Below, piece after piece: positions 23,281 to 31,478 of a DNA stretch of 64,000 nt (the first letter of the stretch is position 1; every line of letters starts with the position of its first letter). This DNA is from Luteimonas huabeiensis HB2. Its GTDB lineage: Bacteria; Pseudomonadota; Gammaproteobacteria; Xanthomonadales; Xanthomonadaceae. The notes below the pieces were generated by a model. That model saw nothing but the letters and a program-made list of their open reading frames with translations, was not told the DNA's origin and searched no databases. The position numbers and the translations under genes are program-made. The DNA lies in NCBI RefSeq assembly GCF_000559025.1, contig NZ_JAAN01000014.1, positions 186,001 through 250,000 of the forward strand, given 5' to 3'.

Positions 23281-23981
23281 GCCTGAATACTTCAGTCATT
23301 GACGACTTGGCTGCTTTAAACGCGCCTGTGTTGTGCGTGGATACATGCACCGTCCTTGACGTCATCCGTGACATCACGCGCGAAACAGCGGTAGCACACG
23401 ATGCCAACGCCGGGCTTGCCTTGCTTGCGGCAGCCGAGGCCGGCTCCGATCTGATTGTTCTGATGGCAGAACAGGTGACCATCGAACTTGCTGCTCATGT
23501 CGCTGGCGTCGAGGTAGAGGCTCGAAACGCTTTGGCAAGGTTCCGGGCACAAGCTCAACGTATCCATGAAGTGGCCTTGGCCTACGGTGCCCAGGGAATG
23601 CTGCCGCTGGACCACCTTGAGGGACACGTCGCGCGGGCCAGGACAGTGCTGAACAGGTGGCGGGACGTTGCCAGCGTGGTGCCGCACAACGATGGGGTCG
23701 CCAGCCGTGCGTTCAAGCGAGTCAACGAACCTCGTGCTCCCGCCCGACTGGGTAAAGAATCAATGAAGGATTGCGTGATCGTCGAAGCCTATATCGAGGC
23801 GGCTGGCCAGCTTCGCTCCGCAGGGCTGGTGGCGCCGATCGTGTTCGCCTCGTCGAATACGAAGGAGTATTTCGCGCCGAACACCCGACGTCTTCAAGAT
23901 GAAATCGCTGCCGATCTAGAGGACGTTGGTGTGGAGTACGCCCCAAACTTCGGCGCAGCGAAACACAGTCTCGGCCTATAG
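23277..23981 (+). CDS. PIN-domain protein (putative ribonuclease)
   Basis: 234 residues. PIN-like acidic signatures are the first strand VLCVDTCTVLDV (Asp22, Asp28), Glu65/Glu70 in MAEQVTIE, Asp165 in SMKDCVIVEAYIEA, and the last strand PIVFASSNTKEYF (Asn194). The family cleaves single-stranded RNA with a metal-ion centre. It is translated together with the unknown protein upstream and ends about 160 bp before the predicted attachment site. It could be a toxin, a defence effector or a housekeeping-like nuclease. The PIN call is moderate, the role open. Confidence 0.65.
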   Translation: MSLNTSVIDDLAALNAPVLCVDTCTVLDVIRDITRETAVAHDANAGLALLAAAEAGSDLIVLMAEQVTIELAAHVAGVEVEARNALARFRAQAQRIHEVALAYGAQGMLPLDHLEGHVARARTVLNRWRDVASVVPHNDGVASRAFKRVNEPRAPARLGKESMKDCVIVEAYIEAAGQLRSAGLVAPIVFASSNTKEYFAPNTRRLQDEIAADLEDVGVEYAPNFGAAKHSLGL

Positions 23982-24106
23982 GCGCATCTGGACAGGACCC
24001 TGGTGGCTGTGCATGGACGTTGCTGGGCGATGGCAGACGATCCCGGGTTGCCGGGCAGGTGGGGCTGGTACATAATCTGGTCTAATTCCGTGGCGCTCAC
24101 GGAAGA

Positions 24107-24129
24107 AACCCGTTATCAATCAACGGGTT
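24107..24129. repeat. Inverted repeat next to the attachment site
   Basis: Perfect 8-bp arms AACCCGTT and AACGGGTT around a 7-nt loop. No T tract follows on either strand, so it is more likely a protein-binding site (integrase, excisionase or ICE-end factor) than a terminator. Confidence 0.5.
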
Positions 24130-24144
24130 GAGTGCGGCGTGATG

Positions 24145-24162
24145 TTCCCTTCACCCGCTCCA
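24145..24162 (+). other. Probable attachment site (copy of a tRNA-Gly 3' end)
   Basis: TTCCCTTCACCCGCTCCA matches the 3' end of bacterial tRNA-Gly(CCC) genes (T-arm plus acceptor strand) with at most one difference from the E. coli form. ICEs of the clc/PFGI-1 class integrate at tRNA-Gly 3' ends and leave such an 18-bp copy at the end away from the integrase. No tRNA body precedes it here, as expected for that end. Confidence 0.55.
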
Positions 24163-24370
24163 TCTCGCGAAAATTCACCCCAAAGAGTCGTCTTCGCGCC
24201 GCCGCTTGCCGACATGCTTGACAAGCTCAACGCGGCACTGATGCCACGCCGCGGGTGTCGGCGAAGATTTTCCGCCTCGCAGGCGAGCGTAAGTCTGATG
24301 ACTACCCACGGCGTATACCCACGCGACGGCGGTCAACAGTCGCAACCCGCGAGACAGGGGAACCGGTAGG

Positions 24371-25081
24371 ATGGTGGCAGTCTTCAAGAAGTCGCCATCT
24401 GTGTCCCCAAAACTCTCCACGCCCGCCAGCGAGTTGCGGGCCCTCGCCGCTTCCGAGCCGTTCCGCACTGTGCTGGCGGACCCGCCTTGGCAATTCCAGA
24501 ACCGCACAGGCAAGGTGGCGCCTGAGCACAAGCGCTTGAACCGCTACGGCACCATGACCTTGGCGGACATCTGCGCCTTGCCCGTGTCGGACATCGTCGC
24601 GGACACGGCGCACTTGTATCTATGGGTGCCCAATGCGCTGCTGCCCGATGGCCTGCGCGTCATGGAGGCCTGGGGATTTACCTACAAGTCCAATCTGGTC
24701 TGGCACAAAGTGCGCAAGGACGGCGGGCCTGATGGGCGCGGTGTGGGCTTCTACTTTCGCAATGTCACTGAGCTGATTTTGTTCGGAGTGCGCGGCAAAA
24801 ACGCCCGCACACTAGAAGCCGGCCGCCGGCAGGTCAATTTCCTGGCCACACAAAAGCGCGAACACTCACGCAAGCCTGACGAGCAATACCCATTGATCGA
24901 AGCCTGCAGTCCGGGTCCGTTCCTGGAGATGTTCGCCCGAGGCCCGCGCAAGGGCTGGGCGGTGTGGGGCAATCAGTCCGAGGACTACACTCCTACTTGG
25001 GACACTTACGCCAACCACTCCCAGGCGCACCGGGTCCTGGAGCCTGTTGCGATCAGTCCTCGACGTAGAGCGCAGGCGTAA
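24371..25081 (+). CDS. MT-A70-family adenine DNA methyltransferase (modification subunit)
   Basis: 236 residues. The motif IV tetrad DPPW (residues 37-40) of MT-A70 methyltransferases is followed by LAHLYLWVPN-like and GFTYKSNLVWHKV segments. The terminal WAVWGNQ-type region fits the family, and KREHSRKPDEQYPLIEACSP is typical of its phage and mobile-element members. It probably methylates adenine-N6 in a GATC-type site to protect against the facing endonuclease. The last 29 bp overlap the endonuclease gene tail-to-tail. It lies just outside the attachment site and is less GC-rich than the chromosome. Confidence 0.85.
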   Translation: MVAVFKKSPSVSPKLSTPASELRALAASEPFRTVLADPPWQFQNRTGKVAPEHKRLNRYGTMTLADICALPVSDIVADTAHLYLWVPNALLPDGLRVMEAWGFTYKSNLVWHKVRKDGGPDGRGVGFYFRNVTELILFGVRGKNARTLEAGRRQVNFLATQKREHSRKPDEQYPLIEACSPGPFLEMFARGPRKGWAVWGNQSEDYTPTWDTYANHSQAHRVLEPVAISPRRRAQA

Positions 25082-25640
25082 TCCCGAATACCAGCAATGG
25101 GCATCCGCCACCGCTGCCGCCTTCAATGCGCGGCAGCAGTTTGGCCATGTGTGTGGTGCTGTTGCCATAGGACGCGCCGCGACCTAGGTTGGCAAAAATG
25201 CTTTGGAGTTCGCTGCAGCGGGTGATGATGACGCCCACACTGATGGCACGCAGGTCGAAAAGCAGGCGGAAGTTGTTCAAGTCCCGGTCGTAGAACGGAT
25301 CCTTGTTGTTCCATTCGATTTCAAGGGCGACCCCGTTTTTGAAGCAATCCACCTTGTGGGTGGGGGCGTCCATGGTGCGCTCGTCCACCTTGATTTGCGT
25401 GGTGAACTTCTTCTCTCGCCAGCCCCTGGCTTCCAGTTGTCCATCCAGCCAGCCGGCAATGTCGGACTTGCGTCCGCCAGGCGTGATGATTTGGCTGCGA
25501 TTGAGGCGAAAGCCTTCCAGCGTAGCCTGTATGTCGGCCCATTCGTTGGGGAAGTCAGCAGCAAGAATGGCGCTGGCGTGCCGCCATTCGTGAATTTCAT
25601 AGTGGTCGCGGATGAAGGGTGACAAGTTGCGGATAGACAC
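25053..25640 (-). CDS. BglII/BstYI-type type II restriction endonuclease
   Basis: 195 residues from the GTG at 25640 (AGGGGA 6 nt upstream; a GTG at 25691 is possible). It matches the BglII/BstYI family: an N-terminal helical part with HASAILAADFPNEWADIQAT and a catalytic core D98-x8-E107-x-E109 in VDCFKNGVALEIEWNNKDPF. BglII has D84, E93 and Q95 in the same spacing, so the third residue is Glu here instead of Gln. The family cuts RGATCY or AGATCT. The pair with the converging methyltransferase makes a complete type II system. Confidence 0.8.
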   Translation of the reverse strand: MSIRNLSPFIRDHYEIHEWRHASAILAADFPNEWADIQATLEGFRLNRSQIITPGGRKSDIAGWLDGQLEARGWREKKFTTQIKVDERTMDAPTHKVDCFKNGVALEIEWNNKDPFYDRDLNNFRLLFDLRAISVGVIITRCSELQSIFANLGRGASYGNSTTHMAKLLPRIEGGSGGGCPLLVFGITPALYVED

Positions 25641-26111
25641 GAAGATCCCCTGATATGCACGGGGATCCAAGCACAGACCGCTATGTTGCACAATCCATCT
25701 AGGTCATCGCTTCTTAGTGTTGGCGCTGGCTGGTGGGTATGTGCGCAAGCCCGCCGGGCTGCTGTACGGTCTGTCCCACCGTCGCTCGAAATGAGGGGTA
25801 TCGCACGAGGAACCGAGGTTTCCGTGCTGGCGGAGCAGGTTTCTGGCCGGACGCGCCGCCTGGCTGACCGGTTGCGACTGGGCCGGTCTGGCGCGGCAGA
25901 TCGAATGGGGGCGTTCTCGTTCGACGTTCGCCGAGGCGCCCATGATGTATCCGAATCGTGTGTCGATCCACTGGCTCGGCGGCGCGTACGTTAGAGGGGC
26001 GGCGTGGGGGGCGCCGACTTCGACCATGAACCGCCGTTCGCGTGATGCGAGGGCCGCGCTCGGCCACATCCGGTCAGCGTGCGTGGCTCGGGGCGCAATC
26101 CCTCAGGGGCC
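25641..26111. other. Gene-poor junction between restriction system and chromosome
   Basis: No convincing gene on either strand. Two RGATCY sites lie just upstream of the endonuclease start (AGATCC 25643-25648 and GGATCC 25663-25668). No second tRNA-Gly-like 18-mer could be found here. Confidence 0.45.
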
Positions 26112-26735
26112 TCAAGGCCCGCACTCCCAGCGCCCTTCGAAGACGCGGCTGGCGCCGTCGGCGCGGTGGTAGGTCAGCGTCGCGGGGCGCGAGGGCGATT
26201 CGCCGCCGCCCTCGGCAGGGCCGGTCAGGGCGATCAGGATGGTCTTGCCGCGGCCGCTGAGCGTGGGGTTGTCGAGCAGGCCGTCGAAGCCGCCGGGTGC
26301 GCCTACGCGCTCCACATAGCCGGAGCCCTTGACGATGCCCTGCGCTCCGACGTCGGAGTCGACGTCGCCGGCGGCGTAGAGGATCGGTCCCTCGTCTCCG
26401 ACCGAGAAACTACAGGCGAGTTCGCCCGGCAGATCGGCTTCCTTCAGGTCGCTTTCCGTCAGTGGGTCCAGCCGGATTTCCGAGCCGTCGCCGCCGACGG
26501 TTTCGCCTCGGGACGCGGTGGGCGCCGTGGGCGTCGGGGCAGGCGCCGGCGTGGGGTCGGAAGGTGGCGCGGGCGCCTGCGCCGGTGCGGTGTCCTCGGC
26601 GGGGGGCGCGGGGGCGAGATGGGGTGGCTGGGGCGACGGCGAGCAGCCGGCCACGAGCGAGCCGGCGATCAGCGCGGCCGCGGCGGTTCGTGCGACGTGC
26701 GCACGAACGGAATGCCAGGATGGGATTGGGGGCAT
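26112..26735 (-). CDS. Putative lipoprotein
   Basis: 207 residues. An N-terminal signal ends in a lipobox (LVAGC, Cys about residue 31). A Pro/Ala-rich spacer (about 35-75) follows, then a ~130-residue domain with two cysteines (ELACSFSV, GRWECGP) that could form a disulphide. I do not recognise the domain. It is expected in the periplasm, anchored to the inner or outer membrane. It lies next to a small DUF2171-like gene. Confidence 0.7.
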   Translation of the reverse strand: MPPIPSWHSVRAHVARTAAAALIAGSLVAGCSPSPQPPHLAPAPPAEDTAPAQAPAPPSDPTPAPAPTPTAPTASRGETVGGDGSEIRLDPLTESDLKEADLPGELACSFSVGDEGPILYAAGDVDSDVGAQGIVKGSGYVERVGAPGGFDGLLDNPTLSGRGKTILIALTGPAEGGGESPSRPATLTYHRADGASRVFEGRWECGP

Positions 26736-26780
26736 GTCAGGGTCTCTGCGATGCGCGTTGTGGGTTGCCGATCGCCCGCA

Positions 26781-27077
26781 TCATTCCTTCAGGGCGCCGT
26801 CGCGCGGATCGGTGGCGGCGTAGGTCGAAGCGCGGATCTCGTCGTCGTGCGGGTGGCGCATGGCGTCGCGTACTGCTTGCGGCAGGCGGTCCACGCGCAG
26901 GATCACCTTGCCGAAGTGGACATCGGCAACGGCATCCATCGGCAGTACGAAGTCGCCGCCGTTCTGGATGTGGACGACGAACTCGGAGGAGCCCGGGCGC
27001 ACTTCGCGCACCGCGCCGATGCCGAGTTCGCCATCGGCCACGAATACCATCTGGCCTGCTTCCAATCGTCCGGACAT
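26781..27077 (-). CDS. Small PRC/DUF2171-like protein
   Basis: 98 residues. The N-terminal ~55 residues have the beta-barrel pattern MVFVADGELGIGAVREVRPG ... NGGDFVLPMDAVADVHFGKV of DUF2171/PRC-type domains, and the tail is charged. The ATG at 27077 was chosen because the conserved domain begins there; the preceding residues are arginine-rich. It may respond to stress or act as a scaffold; no direct evidence for a role. Confidence 0.6.
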   Translation of the reverse strand: MSGRLEAGQMVFVADGELGIGAVREVRPGSSEFVVHIQNGGDFVLPMDAVADVHFGKVILRVDRLPQAVRDAMRHPHDDEIRASTYAATDPRDGALKE

Positions 27078-27289
27078 CGCGCCTGCCTTCTTCGTGGAGA
27101 GGTCCCGCCGCGGCTGCCTCATCGCCGTGCGGAAGCGCAGGTTGCGGCGCCACGGGTCGAGGAGGGGTGAATGCGGGCAGAGGCGGCTGCCGCGGCCGCG
27201 AGCGGTGCGCCGCCGAGGCGCCTGCGCGGTCTCACGGCGACTGCACGCGGCGGTGCCTACGCTCGCCTGCCCCTCATGGAAGCGACCCG

Positions 27290-28084
27290 ATGCACGTGCG
27301 CGCAGGCTGCGAACTGGCGATCGAGACCGACGCCGCCTGCCCCGTGGTCGCCATGCTGCGGCCGCGCGCGGGGCGTGCGCGCTGGCGGGTGAACGGTCGC
27401 GCCGGTTTCGCGCCGGCGCACGGCTTCGGCGAGTACGTCGACGGCTTCGGCAACCGTTGCCAGCGCTTCACGCTGCCCGAGGGGCTCACCCGCATCCGCG
27501 TGGATGCGCATGCGCGCGCCGAACCGGAATTGGCGGTGGCCCCCGAGGCGCCGGCCGTGGACCCGGCCGCGCTGCCGGCGCAGACCCTGCAGTTCCTGCT
27601 GCCCAGCCGGTATTGCCCGTCCGATCGCGGCGCGATGCTGGAACGGGCGCAGGCGATCGCGGGCGACACCGCGCCCGGCTACGCGCAGGTGGAGGCGATC
27701 CGCCGCTGGATCGGCACCCATCTGGCGTACCGTCACGGCGTCAGCGATGCGAGCACCGACGCGCAGGACACGCTGGTCCACGGCGCCGGCGTCTGCCGCG
27801 ATTTTGCCCACGTCGGGATCGCGCTGTGCCGCGCGCTGGACATCCCGGCGCGGATGGTCGCGGGCTGGCTGCACGCGCTCAAGCCGATGGACATGCACGC
27901 CTGGTTCGAGGCCTACGTCGGCGGCGCGTGGCACACCTTCGACGCGACCCAGGATCGGCCGCGCGGGGGCCGCGTGGTGATCGCGCGCGGCCGCGATGCG
28001 GCCGACGTCGCCTTTCTCACCAGCTACCGCCCGCTGCGCGCGGTCTCGGTCCAGGTCTGGACCGAGCTCGACGGCGACGGCTGA
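27290..28084 (+). CDS. Transglutaminase-like cysteine protease family protein
   Basis: 264 residues. The catalytic triad of the transglutaminase-like superfamily is present: Cys169 in GAGVCRDFAH, His203 in MDMHAWFEAYV and Asp218 in TFDATQ. An N-terminal beta-rich domain (about 1-85) precedes it. No signal peptide is visible, so it is probably cytoplasmic. It lies 15 bp upstream of the zinc peptidase gene. Members cleave or modify peptides; the substrate is unknown. Confidence 0.85.
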   Translation: MHVRAGCELAIETDAACPVVAMLRPRAGRARWRVNGRAGFAPAHGFGEYVDGFGNRCQRFTLPEGLTRIRVDAHARAEPELAVAPEAPAVDPAALPAQTLQFLLPSRYCPSDRGAMLERAQAIAGDTAPGYAQVEAIRRWIGTHLAYRHGVSDASTDAQDTLVHGAGVCRDFAHVGIALCRALDIPARMVAGWLHALKPMDMHAWFEAYVGGAWHTFDATQDRPRGGRVVIARGRDAADVAFLTSYRPLRAVSVQVWTELDGDG

Positions 28085-28099
28085 TCCGGGGGCGCCGCG

Positions 28100-29170
28100 A
28101 TGCAACTGTTCAAGTGCGGGCGCTGCGACCAGGTGCTCTACTTCGAGAACACCGAGTGCGTGCGCTGCGGCGCCAAGCTCGGCTTCCTGCCCGAGCGCAT
28201 GGCGTTGAGCGCGCTGGAGCCGGACGGCGCGGCCTGGGTGGCGCACGCGCGGCCCGGCGTGCGCTACCGCTTCTGCCGCAACTGGGAACACTCGGCCTGC
28301 AACTGGATGCTGCCGGCCGACGATCCCGGTTCCTACTGCCGCGCCTGCCGGCACAACCGCACCATCCCGCACCTGGGCGACGAGGGCAGGCTGCAGGCGT
28401 GGCGGCGGATCGAGGTGGCCAAGCGTCGGCTGTTCTACAGCCTGCTGCGGCTGCGCCTGCCCACGCCCACCGTGGACAGCGGCGATCCGCAGCCGCTGAC
28501 GTTCGACTTCCTCGCCGATCCCGAGCACGGACCGCCGGTGACGACCGGGCACGACAGCGGCCACATCACCATCGCGCTGTCGGAGGCCGACGACCCCACG
28601 CGCGAGGCGGCGCGGGTCGCGATGGGCGAGCTGTACCGCACCCTGCTCGGCCACTTCCGTCACGAGATCGGCCACTACTACTGGGACCGGCTGGTGCGCG
28701 ACGGCGGCGACGAGGAACTCGCGCGCTTCCGCGCGCTGTTCGGCGACGAGCGCGACGACTACGGCGAGGCGTTGCGGCGCTACTACGCCGACGGCGCACC
28801 GGGCGACTGGCTCCACACCCACGTCAGCCGCTACGCGACGATGCACCCCTGGGAGGACTGGGCCGAGACCTGGGCGCACTACCTGCACATCGTCGATACC
28901 CTGGAAATAGCCGCGGCCTTCGGCATCCGCATCGCGCCGGACATCGTCGACGATCCGGCGATGGAGGCCGACATCTCGTTCGATCCGCACCGCGTCGCCG
29001 GCATCGATCGCCTGATCGAGGCGTGGCTGCCGCTGACCTACGCCGTCAACAGCCTCAACCGCGCCATGGGCCAGCCCGATCTGTACCCGTTCGCGATCGC
29101 GCCGCCGGTGACGGAGAAGATGGCCTACATCCACGCGCTGATCCGCCGCGCGGGCCGGTTGCCGGGCTGA
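28100..29170 (+). CDS. Zinc-ribbon zinc-binding metallopeptidase (COG4307 type)
   Basis: 356 residues. An N-terminal zinc ribbon (CGRCDQVLYFENTECVRCGA) and a second cysteine set (FCRNWEHSACNW, YCRACRHN) are followed by the gluzincin motif HEIGHYYWD (residues 188-196), with a likely third ligand in the DWAETWAHYLHI segment. It matches the putative zinc-binding peptidase family with a DUF2248-like layout. It is probably cytoplasmic and co-transcribed with the transglutaminase-like gene. Confidence 0.85.
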   Translation: MQLFKCGRCDQVLYFENTECVRCGAKLGFLPERMALSALEPDGAAWVAHARPGVRYRFCRNWEHSACNWMLPADDPGSYCRACRHNRTIPHLGDEGRLQAWRRIEVAKRRLFYSLLRLRLPTPTVDSGDPQPLTFDFLADPEHGPPVTTGHDSGHITIALSEADDPTREAARVAMGELYRTLLGHFRHEIGHYYWDRLVRDGGDEELARFRALFGDERDDYGEALRRYYADGAPGDWLHTHVSRYATMHPWEDWAETWAHYLHIVDTLEIAAAFGIRIAPDIVDDPAMEADISFDPHRVAGIDRLIEAWLPLTYAVNSLNRAMGQPDLYPFAIAPPVTEKMAYIHALIRRAGRLPG

Positions 29171-29228
29171 GGGCGCAGAAAACGCGGTCGCGCGCCGGTA
29201 TCGAAGCCGCGCGCGGCCGACGCCGCGC

Positions 29229-29582
29229 TCAGGGGTTGCGCCGCAGCGCGGGCGGCAGCGCGGGCGCGGGCGGCGGCGGGCGCTGCGGCCGCACGCCGTG
29301 GCCGAAAGCGTTGCCCAGGCGCTGCCGGGTCGCTTCCGAATGCGCCAGTCCGAGCGTCGTCGGCGCGCGCCGGGCCATCGCCTCGGCGGCGGTCGGCGCC
29401 GTAGGGCCGCCCGCAGCCGCGGTGGCGGGCGCCATCAGCCGGCCCAGGCAGGCGTAGTCGCGTACGCGCTGGCCGTCGACGACGACCTCGATGCAGCCGC
29501 CGTCGGCCGGCGGCACGGGCGGCGTTTGCGCGAGCGTCGCTGCCGGCGACAGCAGGCAGAGCAGGGCGGCGATGAGGCGCAC
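29229..29582 (-). CDS. Small secreted protein, function unknown
   Basis: 117 residues from the GTG at 29582, behind GGAG (6-nt spacing). A clear signal peptide (RLIAALLCLLSPAATLAQ) is followed by a short domain with two cysteines (GGCIEVVVDGQRVRDYACLG) and a proline-rich tail. It is divergent from the TpsB gene. The longer upstream extension of the same frame is GC-driven and not used. Confidence 0.6.
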   Translation of the reverse strand: MRLIAALLCLLSPAATLAQTPPVPPADGGCIEVVVDGQRVRDYACLGRLMAPATAAAGGPTAPTAAEAMARRAPTTLGLAHSEATRQRLGNAFGHGVRPQRPPPPAPALPPALRRNP

Positions 29583-29647
29583 GGGCGGCTCCGGCTGCGG
29601 CGGGTTGCGGCGATCCTCGCCCAGCCGCGCGCCCGCTTCAAGCGCGG

Positions 29648-29665
29648 CTGTCGCGAAACCGTCAT
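29648..29665 (+). promoter_or_regulatory. Pho-box-like sequence upstream of the TpsB gene
   Basis: CTGTCGCGAAACCGTCAT: two CTGTCAT-type heptamers (CTGTCGC and CCGTCAT) with the 4-bp spacer and 11-bp period of PhoB boxes. It lies about 150 bp before the TpsB start. No good -10 element is visible nearby. Confidence 0.45.
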
Positions 29666-29813
29666 GTGGAACCGGCGGGGGCGATGCCTCGCGCGGGGTG
29701 CGGCCGGATCGGTTTGCGGGGCTGCGCCGCGGCGAACGTCCTAGCCAAGAGCGGTCGGCCGGGGAGCGGTGCCGAACCGGCCGCGGACGTTCTTCGTTTC
29801 GGGTGGATGACAG

Positions 29814-31445
29814 ATGTTCGGACAAGATGCGGCGCCCGCGATCGCGGCGCTGGCGACGGCTGCGGCGCTGGCGCTGGCGACGCCCGCGTTCGCGCAGGAC
29901 GCGGGCGAACCGGAGGCCGGCGCGATTGCGCCCGCCGCCGAGGCGCCGGCGCCGAGCGCGCAGCGGGTCAACCTCAACGAGTACGTCGTGCGCGGCAACA
30001 CCGTGCTCGATGCGCGCGCGATCGAGCGCGCGGTCACTCCGTTCCTGGGGCCGGGACGGAGCATGGACGACATCGAGGCCGCCCGCGCCGCGCTGCAGGC
30101 GGCATACCAGGCGCGGGGCTACCAGTCCGTGTACGTGGACCTGCCGGAGCAGCAGGTAAGCGGCGGCGTGGTGTATCTGCAGGTGACCGAGACGCGGGTG
30201 GGCGAGGTCGAGGTGGCCGGCGCGCGGTACAACGACCCCGAGCGCCTGCGCGCGCGGGTGCCGTCGCTGCGCGCCGGAGAGGTGCCCGATTTCGATCGCG
30301 CGCAGGCCGATCTGGCGGCGCTCAACCGCGGGGCCAAGCGCCAGGTGGTGCCGCTGGTGCGGCAGGGCGCGCGCGAGGGCACGATGGACGTCGAGCTCAA
30401 GGTCGAGGACCGCTCGCCCTGGCGCTTCGGCGCCACCGTCAACAACGACCACAGCGCCGACACCACCGCGCTGCGCTCGATCCTGACCCTCGGCCACGAC
30501 AACCTCTGGCAGCGCGAGCACGCGGCCTCGTTGACCTTCTTCGCCGCGCCCGAGGACCTGGAAGAGGCGCAGGTGTTCTCCGCGTCCTACACGCTGCCGC
30601 TGCGCAACCCCGACTGGACGCTGGAGTTTTCCGGCTACGTGTCCGACAGCGACGTGGTCGCCTCCGGCGCCACCAACGTCACCGGCAAGGGACACGCGGT
30701 CGGCGCCCGGCTCGCGCGCACGCTGGCGACCGATGGCGCGTGGTGGCACCAGTTGTCGGCCGGCGTCGATTTCAAGGACATGGACGAGACGCTGGCGTTC
30801 GGCGACGACGTCGCCACCTATCCGCTGCGCTACGCGCCGATCACGCTCGCCTACAGCGGCTTCCGCCAGGGCGGCGGGCATCAGCTGAGCCTGGGCCTGC
30901 AGACGGTGTTCGGCGTGCGCAGCCTGCTCGGCTACGGCAGCGGCGCGGACGCGTTCGACGACCGCCGCTACGCGGCCGATCCGAGTTTCTTCGCGGTCAA
31001 GGCCGACGTCAGCGACACCTATACCGCGCAGAGCGGCGCGCAGTGGTTCGGGCGGCTGTCGGCGCAGCTCACCGACGCGCCGCTGGTGTCCGGCGAACAG
31101 TTCGCCGCCGGCGGCATGTACACGGTGCGCGGCTACCGCTCGGCCGAGGCGATCGGCGACTACGGCGCGCTGGGCACGATCGAATGGCGCACCCGGCCGC
31201 TCGGGCTGTGGAACCTGCTCGACTGGCGCCTGTACGCCTATCTCGACGGCGCCTGGCTGCGGCTGCGGCGTCCGCTGCCCGATCAGGAACACGACTTCGT
31301 GCTCGGCTCGGTCGGCGTGGGCAGCAGCTTCCGCCTCACCGACCACCTGCTGTTCCGCTTCGACTACGGCTACCCGCTCGACGACGGGCCGACCACCACC
31401 CAGGGCGCGCACCGGCTGCATTTCAGCATCGGTGCCAGCTACTGA
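29814..31445 (+). CDS. Two-partner-secretion transporter, ShlB/FhaC (TpsB) family
   Basis: 543 residues. Signal peptide to about residue 28, one POTRA-type domain (about 50-130: LNEYVVRGNTVLDARAIERA ... GYQSVYVDLPEQQVSGGVVY) and a C-terminal 16-strand barrel with GMYTVRGYRS, the conserved VRGY motif of the family. It lies outer-membrane-bound and exports the haemagglutinin-like TpsA encoded at 40-52 kb. In P. aeruginosa the PdtB gene (PA0692) is followed by the same exbB-exbD-tonB order. Confidence 0.9.
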   Translation: MFGQDAAPAIAALATAAALALATPAFAQDAGEPEAGAIAPAAEAPAPSAQRVNLNEYVVRGNTVLDARAIERAVTPFLGPGRSMDDIEAARAALQAAYQARGYQSVYVDLPEQQVSGGVVYLQVTETRVGEVEVAGARYNDPERLRARVPSLRAGEVPDFDRAQADLAALNRGAKRQVVPLVRQGAREGTMDVELKVEDRSPWRFGATVNNDHSADTTALRSILTLGHDNLWQREHAASLTFFAAPEDLEEAQVFSASYTLPLRNPDWTLEFSGYVSDSDVVASGATNVTGKGHAVGARLARTLATDGAWWHQLSAGVDFKDMDETLAFGDDVATYPLRYAPITLAYSGFRQGGGHQLSLGLQTVFGVRSLLGYGSGADAFDDRRYAADPSFFAVKADVSDTYTAQSGAQWFGRLSAQLTDAPLVSGEQFAAGGMYTVRGYRSAEAIGDYGALGTIEWRTRPLGLWNLLDWRLYAYLDGAWLRLRRPLPDQEHDFVLGSVGVGSSFRLTDHLLFRFDYGYPLDDGPTTTQGAHRLHFSIGASY

Positions 31446-31478
31446 CGATTCCCGCTTCCACGTTCCGGAGATGTCCCG

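Larger units (their letters stand above)
23982..24370. other. ICE end / junction region
   Basis: No gene that I can support. It contains an 8-bp inverted repeat AACCCGTT/AACGGGTT (24107-24114 with 24122-24129, no T tract) and, 16 bp beyond, the tRNA-Gly-like 18-mer. The remainder up to the methyltransferase start shows no clear signal. Confidence 0.5.

Noticed and set aside
24145..24162. A complete tRNA-Gly gene
   Set aside because: Only the 3' 18 bases match; no anticodon arm, D arm or 5' acceptor strand precedes it.
26079..29457. Long plus-strand frames over the lipoprotein and transglutaminase region
   Set aside because: They run across and out of frame with genes that have clear catalytic motifs; composition is arginine-rich shadow sequence.
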